A stretch of 64,000 nt of DNA from Pelobates cultripes (lineage: Eukaryota > Chordata > Amphibia > Anura > Pelobatidae), in the NCBI GenBank assembly GCA_933207985.1, contig OW240920.1, positions 147,222,316 through 147,286,315 of the forward strand. Direction: 5' to 3'. The position numbers were made by a program, and so were the translations under genes. The notes under the pieces are model-generated. The model saw only the letters and a list, made by a program, of their open reading frames with translations. It made no database searches and was not told the DNA's origin. Shown piece by piece: positions 1 through 12,551 of the stretch (positions are counted from its first letter, which is position 1; every line of letters begins with the position of its first letter).

Positions 1-1115
1 AGGATGAGAACTGGGCCTAAATACCCCTCCTCTAGGTCTGATAGGCTATAACCGGCCTTTGACCCCAAGGCAGTTACCAGATCTCCTTTGCATAATTGCT
101 GCTCAGCATTAACCCTTCTGTGGATTTGGTTGTTGCTCGGCACAACTTTTCCTGTGTGGACAGTAAATGTCATTAACCACATTTTTGTAAGCGGATGAAT
201 ACGTGATACTATGACACTCGAAAACCTGTACATGGGGGGTACTGTTTTACTCGGGAGACTTCGCTGAACACAAACATTAGTCTTTCAAAACAGTAAAACA
301 TATCACAGCGATGATATTGTCAGTGAAAGTGACTTTTTTTGCATTTTTCACATACAAACGGCACTTTCACCGATGATATTATTGCTGTGATACGTTGTGT
401 TCTGGCTGCAACTCCAATGTTCAGCATAAGCTCTAGAGTATAGTATATTTCTATGTAGAAGGACCTATAGATATTTTAAACTTCTGGGGTCAAATATAAA
501 GGCTTGATTTTTTTTTTTTTTTTTATTGAAATTTATCAGATTGGTTATGTTGCCTTTGGTTATGAGAGCGTATGGTAGCCCAGGAATGAGAATTAGCCCC
601 ATGATGGCATACCATTTGCAAAAGAAGACAACCCAAGGTATTGCAAATGAGGCTACTAAAAAAGACTGGACATACCAAATATTGAATACCCTGGGTTGTC
701 TACTTTAAAAAAAAAAAAATGTACATGTGGGGTGTGATTCAGAGATTTTTGACAGATAATAGTGTTACAATGTCACTATTGATAAATTTTAAAAATATAT
801 ATTTTGAAACAGCAATTTCCTACTTGTACTTATAACCATATAACTTGCAAAAAAAAAAAGCACGTAAACACTGGGTGTTTTTAAACTCTGGACAAAATTT
901 TGAATCTATTTAACAGTTTTTTTCATTAGCTTTTGTAGAGAAGTAAAAGATTTTTCAAGTAAAAGTCCCCCCCTCAAAAATATGACTCGATACAAATAAT
1001 GGTATGTAAAGAAAGCCCTTCTTGTCCGGGAAAAAAAACAATATTTAACTTGTATAGGATCAGTAAATGAGAGAGCGGAAAACTACAGCTAAACACAAAC
1101 ACCACAAAAGTGTTA
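1..1115. other. Gene-free stretch, old DNA-element remnants
   Basis: No coding signal. It holds an imperfect hairpin (301-331 against 362-392), several A/T runs and a T-rich tract. A TTAACCC motif near position 109 and TTAAGGGGTTAA-like sequence near 2740 could be the two ends of one DNA transposon that was later split by the retroposon at 1130-2681; this is inference. The 60-codon frame at 526-708 starts at TTG and has no family resemblance I recognise. Confidence 0.4.
301..392. repeat. Imperfect inverted repeat (hairpin)
   Basis: Bases 301-331 and the reverse complement of 362-392 match over most of 31 positions, with a 30-base spacer containing a T run. Stem-loops like this are common inside non-autonomous DNA transposons. 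Confidence 0.6.
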
Positions 1116-2695
1116 AAACAACTCTGGTCGGGGGCGGGGCTGACTGCAGAGCCAAGCAGACGTGTCTGGCTGCCGGTCCAGGAAAACGAGAACTTTTCCT
1201 TGATAATCGGTACCGATAAACCCGCAGAACCGGCTCACTCTGTTGCCCAATCGACTGAGGACAGAGAGACCTCCGCGATGATACTGCATACGTGGGGATA
1301 CCTGCGGCCTACCAGCATGGACGGCGTAGGGGAGACGGCTGCTCCCCGTCCGCTGAACCTAGCTATACGCACCGAAGCGAGCCCCCGTCCCCCCCCCCCA
1401 TGGACCGGCGGGGGTAATCCCGGTCCCCACCAGCCCCAAGCAACAGGCAACCCTGCATCAAACCGCCCACAAGGATTCTGGCCCGAAACATGCTAGGCCT
1501 AGCAAAATGGAGGAGGTATCCAGGCCGTCCGAACCCACGCCAAAGCCGTCGAGAGGTGACCATGTGGACACAGCACTATGTCGGCTAGACAAGATATTTT
1601 GGCGCTTCTGGAGGACACTGCATAGGCATCTGGCACAACTGCCGCCGCCACCTACTTATAAGTTGAAGGTGAGGGGAACAGAGGTGCGAGCTGTTCTGCG
1701 CACTCCACGCATCCAGGCATCTACCACTGGGACTTGTGGCCCACCCGAGCCGGCGGTCAACCGGAGACTCCCTCCAATGCAACGCCCACAAGGTACGAGG
1801 ACCGCATATCACAGCGCAGCCCTCCGTAACGCCTGAAGGAGGGAAGACACAGCCTCACTGAGCTCCCGAGTCTGTGGGAAGAAGTTATCGACCAGCTACA
1901 AGGCCCGGCCCTGGCCTCAACTCGCCTGCGCTACCCAGCTGAACAGGCGGACCCCAAGAGGCACACAGCCACACGGCCCAACATGGAAGGTGCGGCAACC
2001 AGCTGCAAAAGTGACCAGGCACTAACATCACAGTTACCAACTACGGGAATAGGATGACCCGGCACTTACACGTGTCCTGAGACCAACTCAGAAGGCATTA
2101 GCAGCTACACACCCGCATACCATGGACATACGGTTTAAGTGTTTGCTCCTAGTTAATTGACTTAATTGTCATGCCCTCTTCTATTTCTAATCCTGTATAC
2201 TAACCTATATAGCTACGTGCCGCCCAATACTCCAGAGTGCCACCATCTTATATGACATACCCAGCTCGGCTGCACGAACTTCTGTCCTCCATTGGCATAA
2301 CCGGAGGCATTAATGGTGGAATGGGAGCTAGGTGGTCTAATCAGCATGACTACGTAATCTACCATTTATAGTGTTAAGCAATCTGAATATGCTTGTGCCA
2401 ATCACTTGTTTTCTGTGATAATGATCATGCCTAGCTAGAATAGTTACTCACGTTTAAAGATATCATACACTGCTTTTGACTAGCTACTTTCACTTTTATT
2501 GCGCTAAACTTGTTATTAACTTAACGCTCAATTAATATAAAAAGAAGCTCTCACTCAAAGGAGATGTGACAATGTGTTAGCATGTTCCCATCCTGTATAC
2601 ATACCATACGTCCCCTCTTCTTTATTCTGTACCCCTTTTAATACTTGCCTCAATAAAATAAATTTTGACAAAAAAAACAAAAAACCACTCTGGTC
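1116..2695 (+). mobile_element. Polyadenylated non-LTR retroposon copy with target-site duplications
   Basis: The body runs from about 1130 to 2681. It ends with CAATAAAATAAA-type polyadenylation sequence followed by an A-rich tail. The flanks are a 14-base direct repeat with one mismatch (aaacaactctggtc at 1116-1129, aaaccactctggtc at 2682-2695), which is the signature of target-primed reverse transcription. The GC-rich 5' half has open frames on both strands, none with reverse-transcriptase motifs, so it is either a 5' fragment of an L1-like element with a deletion or a processed sequence of unknown origin. Orientation follows the tail. Confidence 0.6.
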
Positions 2696-4184
2696 CTTAA
2701 TGTACAACATCGCAAAAACAGGCCGGTCCTTAAGGGGTTAAATTGTTTCCAATCTCTATCAAAACAAAAATAAAATCTGTTGCTCAACAAAATATGGTTG
2801 ATCTCGGTAGGGAACTGTTCTTCAGTGATCCGATTTATACATTTGTATGGACCAGCCACAAAGCTGTAAAGCATGGGGAACGGAAATGAGATCTTTTCCA
2901 CAATGCAACTCTGTTTCCAATGCTGATATTTTGACAAAAATGTGCAATTCTGGGTGTTTTCAGTAAGCAATTATTTAGACGACGTGCTACACACTGACTT
3001 ACGGTTTGGAAAATGGACTGTTCTAAGTTTGCAGAATAACCCTCAACTGTATCAACCTCACTTAGATTTACAGCTAGATGTCTTCTTTAGTCCACGTTAC
3101 ATAGAAGTCTGCAAGCGCGGTTTTTACGAAAGGTTTTGATTGTTGCTTTTGTAACCTGAACGTAAAACTTTTTTGCTGCTAGCCTTTTGATCTCTTATTT
3201 GGTTTTGAACAGCTTATTTTGCTTTTAGGCCTTTTCTGCAGGTAATCTTGCTTTGAAGTCTGTTATCTGTTTGTGCATTGTTACAGACACCTGTTTTGAA
3301 GTTTTGCACAGGTGCCTGTTCTTATATGTCCTGGGACTACATATTGCACTTATTAACTGTATGCTATGGATTTCCTATGACTTGAAGTGGTTAAAGACGG
3401 AGTTGATCCTCCTTTGAAAACAAACTGAAGCTCTTTGGTTGTTGGTGCGTTACAAAAGAAACATAATGTACAGTTCATACATTAACCAACACAGAGTCAT
3501 CTTTTTACACAGATTTATTCATCCAAAATCTCCACACAGTTTGATTTCTATCCATATTAAGATCCCACTGAGTGGATCTCTTATACTCACCAAGAAATAC
3601 AGAAGGCTATTATTATTTTTTTTTTGTAGCCCCTTGCAGGCCTTCGAGCATGATGGTGACTTTCTGGTGAAGTGGTAAAATACTACAGTCTTTGTATAAA
3701 ATAGGTCATGTAGATACAAAGTGTAATCAGACTGCAATTACACTTTTTAAAGTGGAACCATATAGAAATTACACCATTGAACAAGCCCTTTAACTTGTCA
3801 ACTTTTTAAATTTTATTTTTTTAATAATTTTTAATTTATTTTTTTCCATGTGATGCGCTAAATTTATTTTAAATTTATATTAAATATTTTTAACAAGTAA
3901 TCTAATTATCCAGTACAGTCCTGGCACAACCAGGGCATAAGATGCAAATGAGAAGGGGAACAGAAACACAGTTTTTGGTTCTTCTCTTCCATTAGCTATG
4001 TTAAATAATGGAAAAGCATAATATTTATTAATGATTGACAGGAAGCCAAGATGAGTCCCAAGATTGACGTAATTACAGCAGTGCGAATGTCCACATTATA
4101 ATTTTTTGTTTTTCATACTTCACAAATACACATTGATAAATGAATGTTTGAGTTGAGACCTCCAGGCGATGTAGAGGTACACAA
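2696..4184. other. Gene-free stretch
   Basis: AT-rich DNA with no coding exon I can support. A short TTAAGGGGTTAA-like end lies near 2732-2745. The remaining open frames are short and lack family resemblance. Confidence 0.4.
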
Positions 4185-4450
4185 AACCACAGTAATAACC
4201 AGTATCTATATAGCGTCTTTCTCCCAGTGAGACTCCAAACACTTTTCAGCACACGCTCTTGGAATTACCCGAATCAGCAGCTGAATAATAATAGATGTTG
4301 TTATTAATACACAATTGATGGTACTCATTTATCGAAGGATGAAGGGCTGAGTTGACCCTGCTGCGATTTGAACCTGTGACCTTGTGTTTCTGAACAGGCT
4401 CTGTAGTCAGGGAATATACCACCTGAGTTACTCACCGCCTACCTCAGCGG
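4185..4450 (-). repeat. tRNA-derived SINE
   Basis: Read on the minus strand, an A-box-like segment (actcaggtggta, around 4418-4432) is followed by a B box (ggttcaaatc, 4365-4374) at tRNA-like spacing. A non-tRNA body follows and ends in a gcgctatata-like tail. The internal pol III promoter pattern is visible; the exact family is not assigned. Confidence 0.6.
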
Positions 4451-4589
4451 AATAACGCCTCCAACTGTGGGGGGAAGAGGAAATGAGACTTGCCTCTGCC
4501 TGGCTAGCAGGTCGCTGGTAAGTATGTTGCACCAAACACCCAGCCTTCCCAAAGTAACTCGGTCCAACTCAGAGCCCGTGTATTCCAAC

Positions 4590-5114
4590 TTAAAGGGAAA
4601 CTATAGTGCCAGGAAAACAAACTTGGCTTCCCTCTCTGTCAAGCCCCCCTCCCGCGGCGCTAAAGGGGTTAATAACCTCTTCATTAACTTACCTGGGTCC
4701 AGTGCCGATGGCTCGGCTCCGCCCACGCTCCTTCCCCGCCGACATCAGCTGGCGGGGGAGACCTAATACGCATGCGTGGCAATGGGCGTGCTCGCAATAG
4801 GATTTCTCCATAGGAAAACATTATTCAATGCTTTTTTACTATGGGGATTCCGGTGATGCTGGAGGTCCTTATGAATAGCAGGAGGACGTCCAGCATTGTT
4901 TAGACGACCAAAAGTCGTCTAAGAAGCCGGAAGTCCCTCTAGTGGCTGTCTGGTAGACAGCCGCTAGTGGAGTAGTTAACCCTAGCAGGCAGGTAATTAT
5001 TGCCGTTTTTAAAGACTACAATAATTACCACTCTAGGGTTAAGGGTGATAGGAGTTAGCACCCAGACCACTTCAATGAGCTGAAGTGGTCTGGGTGCCTA
5101 TAGTGTCCCTTTAA
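4590..5114. mobile_element. T2-type MITE (TTAA target site)
   Basis: Starts TTAAAGGGAAACTATAGTG and ends with the inverted CTATAGTGTCCCTTTAA. Ends of the form TTAAAGGRR are described for T2 MITEs of Xenopus, a group linked to Kolobok transposons. The interior is GC-rich with smaller inverted repeats and has no coding capacity. Several relatives occur in this window. Confidence 0.8.
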
Positions 5115-5894
5115 GTAGAGGATGAATATTTCTTAACTTGGCCCCTTAGATCTCAATAATTCAGTGTGGGTATGACTTTCTGTTGAGGAGCTCAGCCGTG
5201 ATACATCTAGCTTGTTCTGCTGCCAAGCCTCATCCCCCATATAGCATTGTATATGGACAAGATATTTGACGATATAACTCCAGTGGTTGAGTAACATTAT
5301 TGGCTACTAGTTAGACAGAACTTGGCAGTCCCTGCTCACAGAGCATTGTGCAAATATGGAACAATGTATTTTTTAACATGCGGTCAAACAACCAGGCTTT
5401 TCTGTTGGTTACTTTAAATGTTCCAGTATAAATTGTCTCGTTACAACTACATGTTTGTTCGTCCACCCACTGTAAAGCGCTGCGGAATTTGTTGGCGCTA
5501 TATAAATAATATCATAATGTGCTCGCCAATGCTATTACAAGATATATACAGTAATGCTAGAGCATTCTGATTCAGGTCTTTACGTTTTATTTCTGTACAA
5601 TATTTAAAGCCAGAAAATACAGTTTGCAACATTTCAGTTTTCTTTCCCTGCTTGTAAAATAGTCTGATGACGTCTCCTGATTTAACATCAAAGTTTCTGT
5701 GCTCAGTCTAACCCATAAAATTCCTGCTAATGTTTCTGCATTCATAAGTGGTTTGTCTGACACGTTGGCACAGAGAAGGAAGAAAGCAATCGACCAAAGA
5801 AGTTAGAAGCAGTAAAAGGAATGTTAAAAAAGGGTATTATATTTATGAAGGGTTACAACTTTCTCATCTAATAAATGTTTTATTGCATATTTGA

Positions 5895-6030
5895 TACTAA
5901 ACAAGACTTACATATTGGTCTGCGAATCTCTGGGCTTCAATTCCCAACCTTGTATCATTTTGAAATAAACTCAAACCATGTCAAATATTTTATAGAATCA
6001 ACCTAAATAAAATAAACAAAGATATATGAA
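5895..6030 (+). repeat. Left copy of a local duplication
   Basis: About 135 bases starting actaaacaagacttacata closely match 8162-8300. Both copies have aligned blocks such as atcaaatattttatagaatc-like sequence. Confidence 0.6.
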
Positions 6031-6157
6031 TGCATATTTGCTGTGAGAAATGTCACGCACACTCACTTGTGATGGCATTTGCAGAACAATTTAGTAAAGC
6101 CAAAAACTAATATGCCATAAAATCTAATAATTTGCAACGTGATTTTATGCCATCAGA

Positions 6158-6292
6158 CAGGGGTAGGCCATCTTCGGCACTCCAGATGTTGTGGACTTCA
6201 ACTCCTTTGATGCTGTGCCAGCATTATGGTTTTAAGAGCAGAGTGGGAGATTAGTCCACAACATGTGGAGTGCGTAAGGTTGCCTACCCCTG
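6158..6292. mobile_element. Small hAT-type MITE
   Basis: A 135-bp element with terminal inverted repeats (cagggguaggc-type left end and tgcctacccctg right end, read as DNA) and near-palindromic flanks around agatgttgtgga. The flanking octamers ccatcaga and ccataagc match at 6 of 8 positions, compatible with a decayed 8-bp target duplication. Confidence 0.6.
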
Positions 6293-7130
6293 CCATAAGC
6301 AATTCATATTTCCCCCCAAAGTTGCATAGGCTATGTGTTTTTTATTTTTTATTTTTTTTTATATTCTACCCCATGGCATCATAGGCCATGACATTTTATA
6401 GGTAAAGGAGCACTCTTACAAAATTTAAAAATATATATTTTATTTATATATACATTTTTTTTTTATATATATTTATATTTTTCTGATGATCACATCCATG
6501 GAGGCGGGGACAGCCGCAGCATGACAAGTGCGACAAGGGAGAAGAAAAAAGTTTTTAATCATCTTAATTCTCTATGGAGAGGAAGGCCGAGGACCCTAAA
6601 ATATAGTCCAACACTATAATGCTAGGAATAAGTTTGTTTTCCTAACACTATAGTGTTTCTTTAAGATGTTCTCTGTTGGTTATAAACAGAATGTGTCTAA
6701 ATCCTGTGACATGATGTGTTTCCAACCCAAGACGTCTTATGATTTCTGAGGACATTAGTCTTTTAGAAATTCAAACGTTTTATTTGAAAGCGCACTTTTT
6801 TAATTGGGGTTCATTTTTACAAGATTAAATGCATATGGAGAGCATATCACGTGTCTCTTGTTATGTATTGGCAGTTTAATAAGATGTTCTCATAAGATTT
6901 GCTTGCCCTGTTGAATTAAATTAGGAAGGATGCCTGGGAGCTATTGTGACCCTGTGTTCTGTGGTATTGCCAGCTCATATCTAGAGAGGTGTAAGTTAGA
7001 GGAAAAGTAACTGAACAGAAAGTTTACAGAAATCTATAAAAAAAATAAAAGTTAATTAGGACAAAATTAATTATCTTAAAGTTTAATAAAATGCCGTTTT
7101 CAAGATTATTTTAGACACCGATTGAAATTG

Positions 7131-7740
7131 GTTTCCTGACTTTTTACCCAAACATTTCCCTGTTTTTTTCTTAAATGTTCCCAAAAGTTCCTACTATTTT
7201 TGGAATTTTTCCATCTGTTTTCCATCTGTTTCTGATATTTCCCAAAATGACTAAGTTTTTTTAGTGTTCACAAATATTTCTATTCCTATATACAGGGTCT
7301 CCTGACTTTCCCTAACTTTTCTAAAACGTTCCCAAGTTTTCTCATCTTTTTTCAGATGTTCCCACATTTTCATCACAAATGTTCAGTTTCCCCATTTAGT
7401 TTTTTTGCTTTTTCTTAAATGTTCTCAACCTTTCCTGACTTTTCACTAACGTTTACAGGTTTTCTGAGCTATTAATAACTTTTCCCATATGTTCCCACAT
7501 TTTCCAAATTCTCTAATGATTTCCTTAATTTTCTCAAATGTTCCCATCTTTTATAGTAGTTTGCAAATTTTGCCAAATGTTCCTATCTTTTCCAAGGGTT
7601 TTTAACTATTCCGAAATGTTCCCATAGTTTTCTGAATCTAACCAAATGTTCCCAGGGTTTCTTTACTATTCCTGACTATTCCAGAATAGTCCCATGTTTT
7701 TCAATTTGTTTCCCAAATGTTCAAAAATTTTACAATTACA
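7131..7740 (+). repeat. Degenerate T/C-rich minisatellite
   Basis: About 600 bases built from diverged copies of a short unit related to tttcccaaatgttccca. Copies vary in length and base content, so this is an old array. No reading frame persists. Confidence 0.7.
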
Positions 7741-10700
7741 ACAATTATCTATATAGCACCAACAAGATAAAAAATTCTAACAAAGCATGCTTTACATGGG
7801 GGAACAGCAGGTGATGAATGATCTGCCCAAACAGCTTTTCCCAAATGTTCATGCATTGGTCCAAACATTTAAATAAACATGTTCTCTCCTTTGAGGGGGG
7901 AAATTTGAGAGCCTCTTGCTCAAATAATAAGAGGATCTTGGTCCAACGTGAACACAGTAGAACGGAGCAAGGAGGGACAGAAGGAATGCTGTTAAACACC
8001 ACGTCACTCCCACACATACACCCTACTCTGGACCACTCCCTTTCCCTTTAAGATGGCACCACTCCAGTGCAAGCGCCAAGGAGGCTGGTCCTCTTCAAGT
8101 CACCACTCACTTTCCATTCCAAAGTAAAGGGGACTCTCTCCTCCGATCTCCGATTCTTTATACTAGACAAGTCTTACATATTGGTCTCAGAATCTTTGGG
8201 CTTTTATTCCTGACCTTTAACAATACATTTTAAAATAAACTTGAACCACATCAAATATTTTATAGAATCACCCTAAATAAAATCAACAAATATATATGCA
8301 TATATATTTACGGTGAGGTATATATAATCTCTAGAGAGGAATCTTTGCATAGAGAGGAAGGGACACTTGCCAGCCCGCAGCGGCGAATATACCAATCAAA
8401 TAGACCAGGGAGGCGTGCATCCGCATAGTGTCTCTTGGTAGAGAAGGTAAGATGCGGTGAGAGAGCATGAGGTTCTATACCTGTTTGCACTCGTCACAAG
8501 CAGAAAATGGTTAAGGACAACGGACTTTCCTGACTTACGGGATTTTTATCACGGCTTTGGTGTTAACCTGCAGAGAGTTAAATTCTAATCAGAATCTCGA
8601 TGTTATAAGAAACTATCAACAAGCTTTTAATCTAAACAATTTGCTGCAGTGATGACTTGTATCTGCGGTAAACAGAACATATACTGCTTGCTTAGGAGGC
8701 ACGGCGGCAGATAGACTAAATTTAGTTGCAGAATCAGTGGCAATTAAGGATTGAGGAGAGACGGCATGACTGTGATTAGTTACTAATTGATTTGTTGTTT
8801 TTTTTTTTTTTTTTTTGCGACTGAAATGAACATTCAAGAAAGAAAACCAAATGAATATTGTGCCACGTTAAATAATGCATGCAGATCGTTCCCAGATGCA
8901 TGTCACGGGAATTAACATTTTTGACAGCCTAAATAGTTGTTTGTGTTAAAGTGTTTTCATTACCTTTTTCCTTGTTTCATGGGTCTAGCACCAGCTTTGG
9001 AATCCACCATTCTGGTTTACAATATCTAGCTTAAATTTTCATTCATTGGGTTTGACACACTGTATATAAATAGAGGCAGAACAAATCTTTAAAGCCGCCA
9101 GCTATACAAAGGCGTTGGTATGACAGAGAGTGGACAGATTCATTTTATTTGATTAAAAATGTAAGAACGTGTCATTGGCAGAAATGGCTCATGACAGTCT
9201 GGTTCAGAAAAGGAGGTTAAGGGTTTTTAAAAAGGGGGTAAAATATAAAAGGCTGGGATAGTAACAGATGGAAAGAAAAAAAAAAGAATTGCACAGGGAG
9301 GTCAAATATTAAAAAAAATATATGGGCTGGAGGAGGGGGCTGTTCAGCGGCAGATTGCTCTTAGAGATTTCAGGTTACTTACTAATAAGAATTTTATACA
9401 ATTAAAATGTAATTTATCACAAGAACCATGTATCCTCTTCACACAGACTGATTGCTAAACACATTTATTGCAGTTTAATGCTGTGGATAGAAAAGAGGGA
9501 CAGAGGGATTAGAGCGCAAAATAGGGACAGGCTCTCCTAAAAAGGGACACTTAGAAGGTGTGGGTATTTGAGTGTTGGTTGCAATAATTGGTTATTACCT
9601 AGGAAATGTGTGTTTTATCATACAGGGGGATATAACTACTGATACTATATGTTCTATGATAGTATGAATGAAGAAATTGCTCAATACTTCACCACTAATC
9701 CATATTAGTATTTGCTAACGTTATATTGTAGAACTACAATGCCAACTGTACATGTGAGCAGAGTTTGTCTTGACTTGCAGAGTATCTTAATTAGGTGATT
9801 TGTCAAGCCTCTGACTTTTTTAACTATATTTTATCTCCCTAGAAGTTGGTTGGACTTTTTGAATATGGGAACACAATAATTTTTTTGTGGGGGGCGGAGG
9901 GTCATATGGATGGATCCGCACTCCACCACCACTAAGTACCCCTTATTTAATTCTCTCCCATTTTTTGTCTGCTTTTCTGCATTATTGTCAGTGTTTCTTT
10001 ACTCTTGACTTTTTTAAGCTTTTTTTTTTTTTTCTCATTTCATTCTCTTGTATATATCACTTTTTTTCACATGATGTTGCTCCCAGATTTTTGGTTTAAA
10101 AAAGACTTATGATATTATTTTATACTCACTGATGCCATTTACTTTTATTATTATTTTTTTTTATATTTATGTTCATGTCTTCAATAAGGACTAGTTTACA
10201 AAGTTATTAGAAGTGCTATTGCTTTTATTTATCTTCTCTTTTTAGCAATAAAAAAAGTTATCTTTCTACACTACATTAAAAAGACTAAAGTTAGAATGTG
10301 TATAATATGCTTTTATGCATAAAGAGAAGGTAAATCATCCTTGTTAGAAATGGAAAATTAAGCACAGCACTAAATTGCACAGGCTATTTGTAGTAGCGGG
10401 TAGTTTAATGCACCACATCTATTTACATAAAGCATGAGAGCATTAAAATGTCTTTATCTAAATTGCCCAAGCATATAAATACATTGAGGGAGAAAGTAGC
10501 CTCTAAATTGGCACGTAGGATCTGGTAGGCGTTGTTTGTAGAGCCAAACCAGGTAAAACCTGTGCTGTTCTTGCACCATTTTGGTTCTAACCAATATAAT
10601 GAATGCAAATATGTTCTACAATATTCTACTTTCTATAATGTATGTTTGTTTGTTTTGATAAAAATGACCCAGAATGATTAGATAGGGAAAGTATCAGCAA

Positions 10701-10761
10701 TTACATATACTGTAAGCTCTACATACTACCTTAAAGGTTAAAGGAACACCTTAGTCTTGGG
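7741..10761. other. Gene-free stretch
   Basis: No exon is supported. It contains the right copy of a local duplication (8162-8300), poly-A/T runs and AT-rich DNA. The start of a T2-like end (ttaaaggaacacctta) lies at about 10737. Confidence 0.4.
8162..8300 (+). repeat. Right copy of a local duplication
   Basis: Partner of 5895-6030, about 2.27 kb apart and in the same orientation, with scattered substitutions and small indels. Confidence 0.6.
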
Positions 10762-11124
10762 CAGGGCCGGACTGGCCCACCGGGATACCGGGAAATTTCC
10801 CGGTGGGCCGCGGCACCTGGGGCCGGTCTGACAGCCCTAATCATTGGGCTGACAGCTCCGGCCGCACAGAGCCCCATGGGAGCCAGGGGGAGCCGGAACG
10901 GCACAGCTCACACACGGCCGGCCGGGATCATTAAAAAAAATAAAATTGCGGCGGGGGCGGAGCTTAGTGCGACGGGGGTGGGGCTAACTGGGCTTAGCGT
11001 GCGGCGGGGGCGGGGCTTAGCGTGCGGCGGGGGCCTGGCTGACTGCAGCATGGGAAGCAGGTAGGAGTCCCTGCTTCCCCAACAACCAGCCTCCAGGAGC
11101 TGCAAGCAGGAGGGAAGAAGGAGG

Positions 11125-11990
11125 TCAGTGTGTGAGTGTGAGTGTGTGACTGTCTGTGTGTGACTGTCTCTATGTGAGTGTGTGACTATCTGTGTGTGAC
11201 TGTCTCTATGTGAGTGTGTGACTGTCTCTGTGTGAGTGTGTGACTGTCTCTGTGTGTCTGCCTGTGAGTGTGTGACTGTCTCTGTGTGAGTGTGTGACTG
11301 TCTCTGTGTGCCTGCCTGTGAGTGTGTGACTGTCTCTGTGTGAGTGTGTGACTGTCTCTGTGTGAGTGTGTGACTGTCTCTGTGTGTCTGCCTGTGAGTG
11401 TGTGACTGTCTCTGTGTGAGTGTGTGACTGTCTCTGTGTGAGTGTGTGACTGTCTCTGTGTGACTGCCTGTGAGTGTGTGACTGTCTCTGTGTGAGTGTG
11501 TGTCTGTGACTGTCTCTGTGTGACTGCCTGTGAGTGTGTGACTGTCTCTGTGTGTGTGTGACTGTCTCTGTGTGACTGCCTGTGAGTGTGTGACTGTGTG
11601 AGTGTGTGACTGTGTGAGTGTGTGACTGTGAGTGTGTGACTGTCTCTGTGTGACTGTCCCTGTGTGAGTGTGTGACTGTCCCTGTGTGAGTGTGTGACTG
11701 TCTGTGAGTGTGTGACTGTCTGTGTGACTGTCTGCCTGTGTGTGAGTGTGTGGCTGTCTGCCTGTCTTTGTATGTGTGGGTGTTTGCCTCGGTGTCAATG
11801 ACTGTCTGCCTGTGTGTGTGTGGCTGTCTGCCTGGTCTGCCTGTGTGTGTGTGGCTGTCTGCCTGGGTGTCAGTGACTGTCTGCCTGGGTGTGTGTGGCT
11901 GTCTGCCTGGGTGTCAGTGACTGTCTACCTCTGTGTGTGTGTGTGTGCGCACATCTGCTAGTGAGGGAGCCTGTGTGTGTGTGTGTGTGT
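11125..11990 (+). repeat. TG-rich minisatellite
   Basis: Tandem copies related to gtgtgactgtctctgtgtga, with unit lengths near 20-30 bases, grading into gtgtggctgtctgcctg variants. Long frames through it on both strands are low-complexity artefacts. Confidence 0.85.
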
Positions 11991-12153
11991 GCCTGCTAGT
12001 GAGTGAGCTTGTATGTGTGTCAGTGAGCTTGTCTGTAGGGATCATATGTGTGTGTGTGTTAGTGAGCTTGTCTGTAAGGAGCATGGGTGTGTCGGAGCCT
12101 GTCTGTGGTGAGCATGTGTGTACAGTGAGCTTGTCTGTAGTAAGCATGAGTGT

Positions 12154-12412
12154 GCAGCCAACTATTTCAATTGCCTATATATATATATATATAGGCAATT
12201 GAAATAGTTGGCTGCACTCTCGGATTTCCTGAAAATGTAACTTTTATTGAAATATTTAAGAGAAGATCAACGTTTCAGTCCCTCTTGTGGACTTTTGTCA
12301 TGATCCTGACGAAAGTCCACAAGAGGGACTGAAACATTGATCTTCTCTTAAATATTTCAATAAAAGTTACATTTTCAGGAAATCCGAGAGTGCAGCCAAC
12401 TATTTCAATTGC
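12154..12412. repeat. Nested foldback with a hammerhead-like motif
   Basis: Bases 12194-12300 are the near-perfect inverted copy of 12307-12412, giving arms of about 106 bases around a 6-base centre. A further inverted copy of the outer 22 bases lies at 12154-12175, separated by an AT run. The right arm holds ctgacga, a 5-bp stem (agtcc/ggact) and gaaac, the arrangement of a hammerhead ribozyme core. Similar motifs are known in Penelope-like retroelements. Cleavage ability is not shown. Confidence 0.65.
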
Positions 12413-12423
12413 CTATATCTATA

Positions 12424-12470
<47 letters not shown>
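12413..12470. repeat. AT dinucleotide microsatellite
   Basis: Uninterrupted (TA)n follows the foldback and is likely length-variable. Confidence 0.9.
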
Positions 12471-12472
<2 letters not shown>

Positions 12473-12551
12473 CCTCCTACATAGCACAATGACTTATGGG
12501 GCTGGCATAGATTTTTTTCCAGGGCTGCTTCGTATCCCCAGTCCGGCCCTG

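Larger units (their letters stand above)
5115..7130. other. Gene-free stretch with short dispersed repeats
   Basis: No exon is supported. It includes a SINE-tail-like motif (gtaaagcgctgcggaattt, about 5473), a hAT MITE at 6158-6292, an AT microsatellite near 6420-6480 and a T2-like end near 6640-6664 (cactatagtgtttctttaa). Confidence 0.45.
10762..12551. mobile_element. Non-autonomous element with perfect 14-bp terminal inverted repeats carrying tandem-repeat cargo
   Basis: The left end cagggccggactgg (10762) and right end ccagtccggccctg (12538-12551) are exact inverted copies. Between them lie a GC-rich segment, a TG-rich minisatellite, a foldback and AT microsatellites. No transposase frame and no clear target duplication are visible. 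The 296-codon minus-strand frame here is just the repeat read as His/Thr/Ser. Confidence 0.5.

Noticed and set aside
1110..1836. Plus- and minus-strand frames of 66-128 codons in GC-rich DNA
   Set aside because: They overlap on both strands inside a retroposon and show no conserved motif.
4365..4432. Possible tRNA gene from A- and B-box-like motifs
   Set aside because: No cloverleaf acceptor stem is evident and a long non-tRNA body follows. A tRNA-derived SINE fits better.
7745..8051. Opposed 77- and 90-codon frames near 7.9 kb
   Set aside because: They overlap each other, lack similarity, and lie next to a minisatellite.
10908..11798. 296-codon minus-strand frame rich in His/Thr/Ser
   Set aside because: It is the TG-rich minisatellite read in one frame. 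There is no codon structure beyond the repeat.
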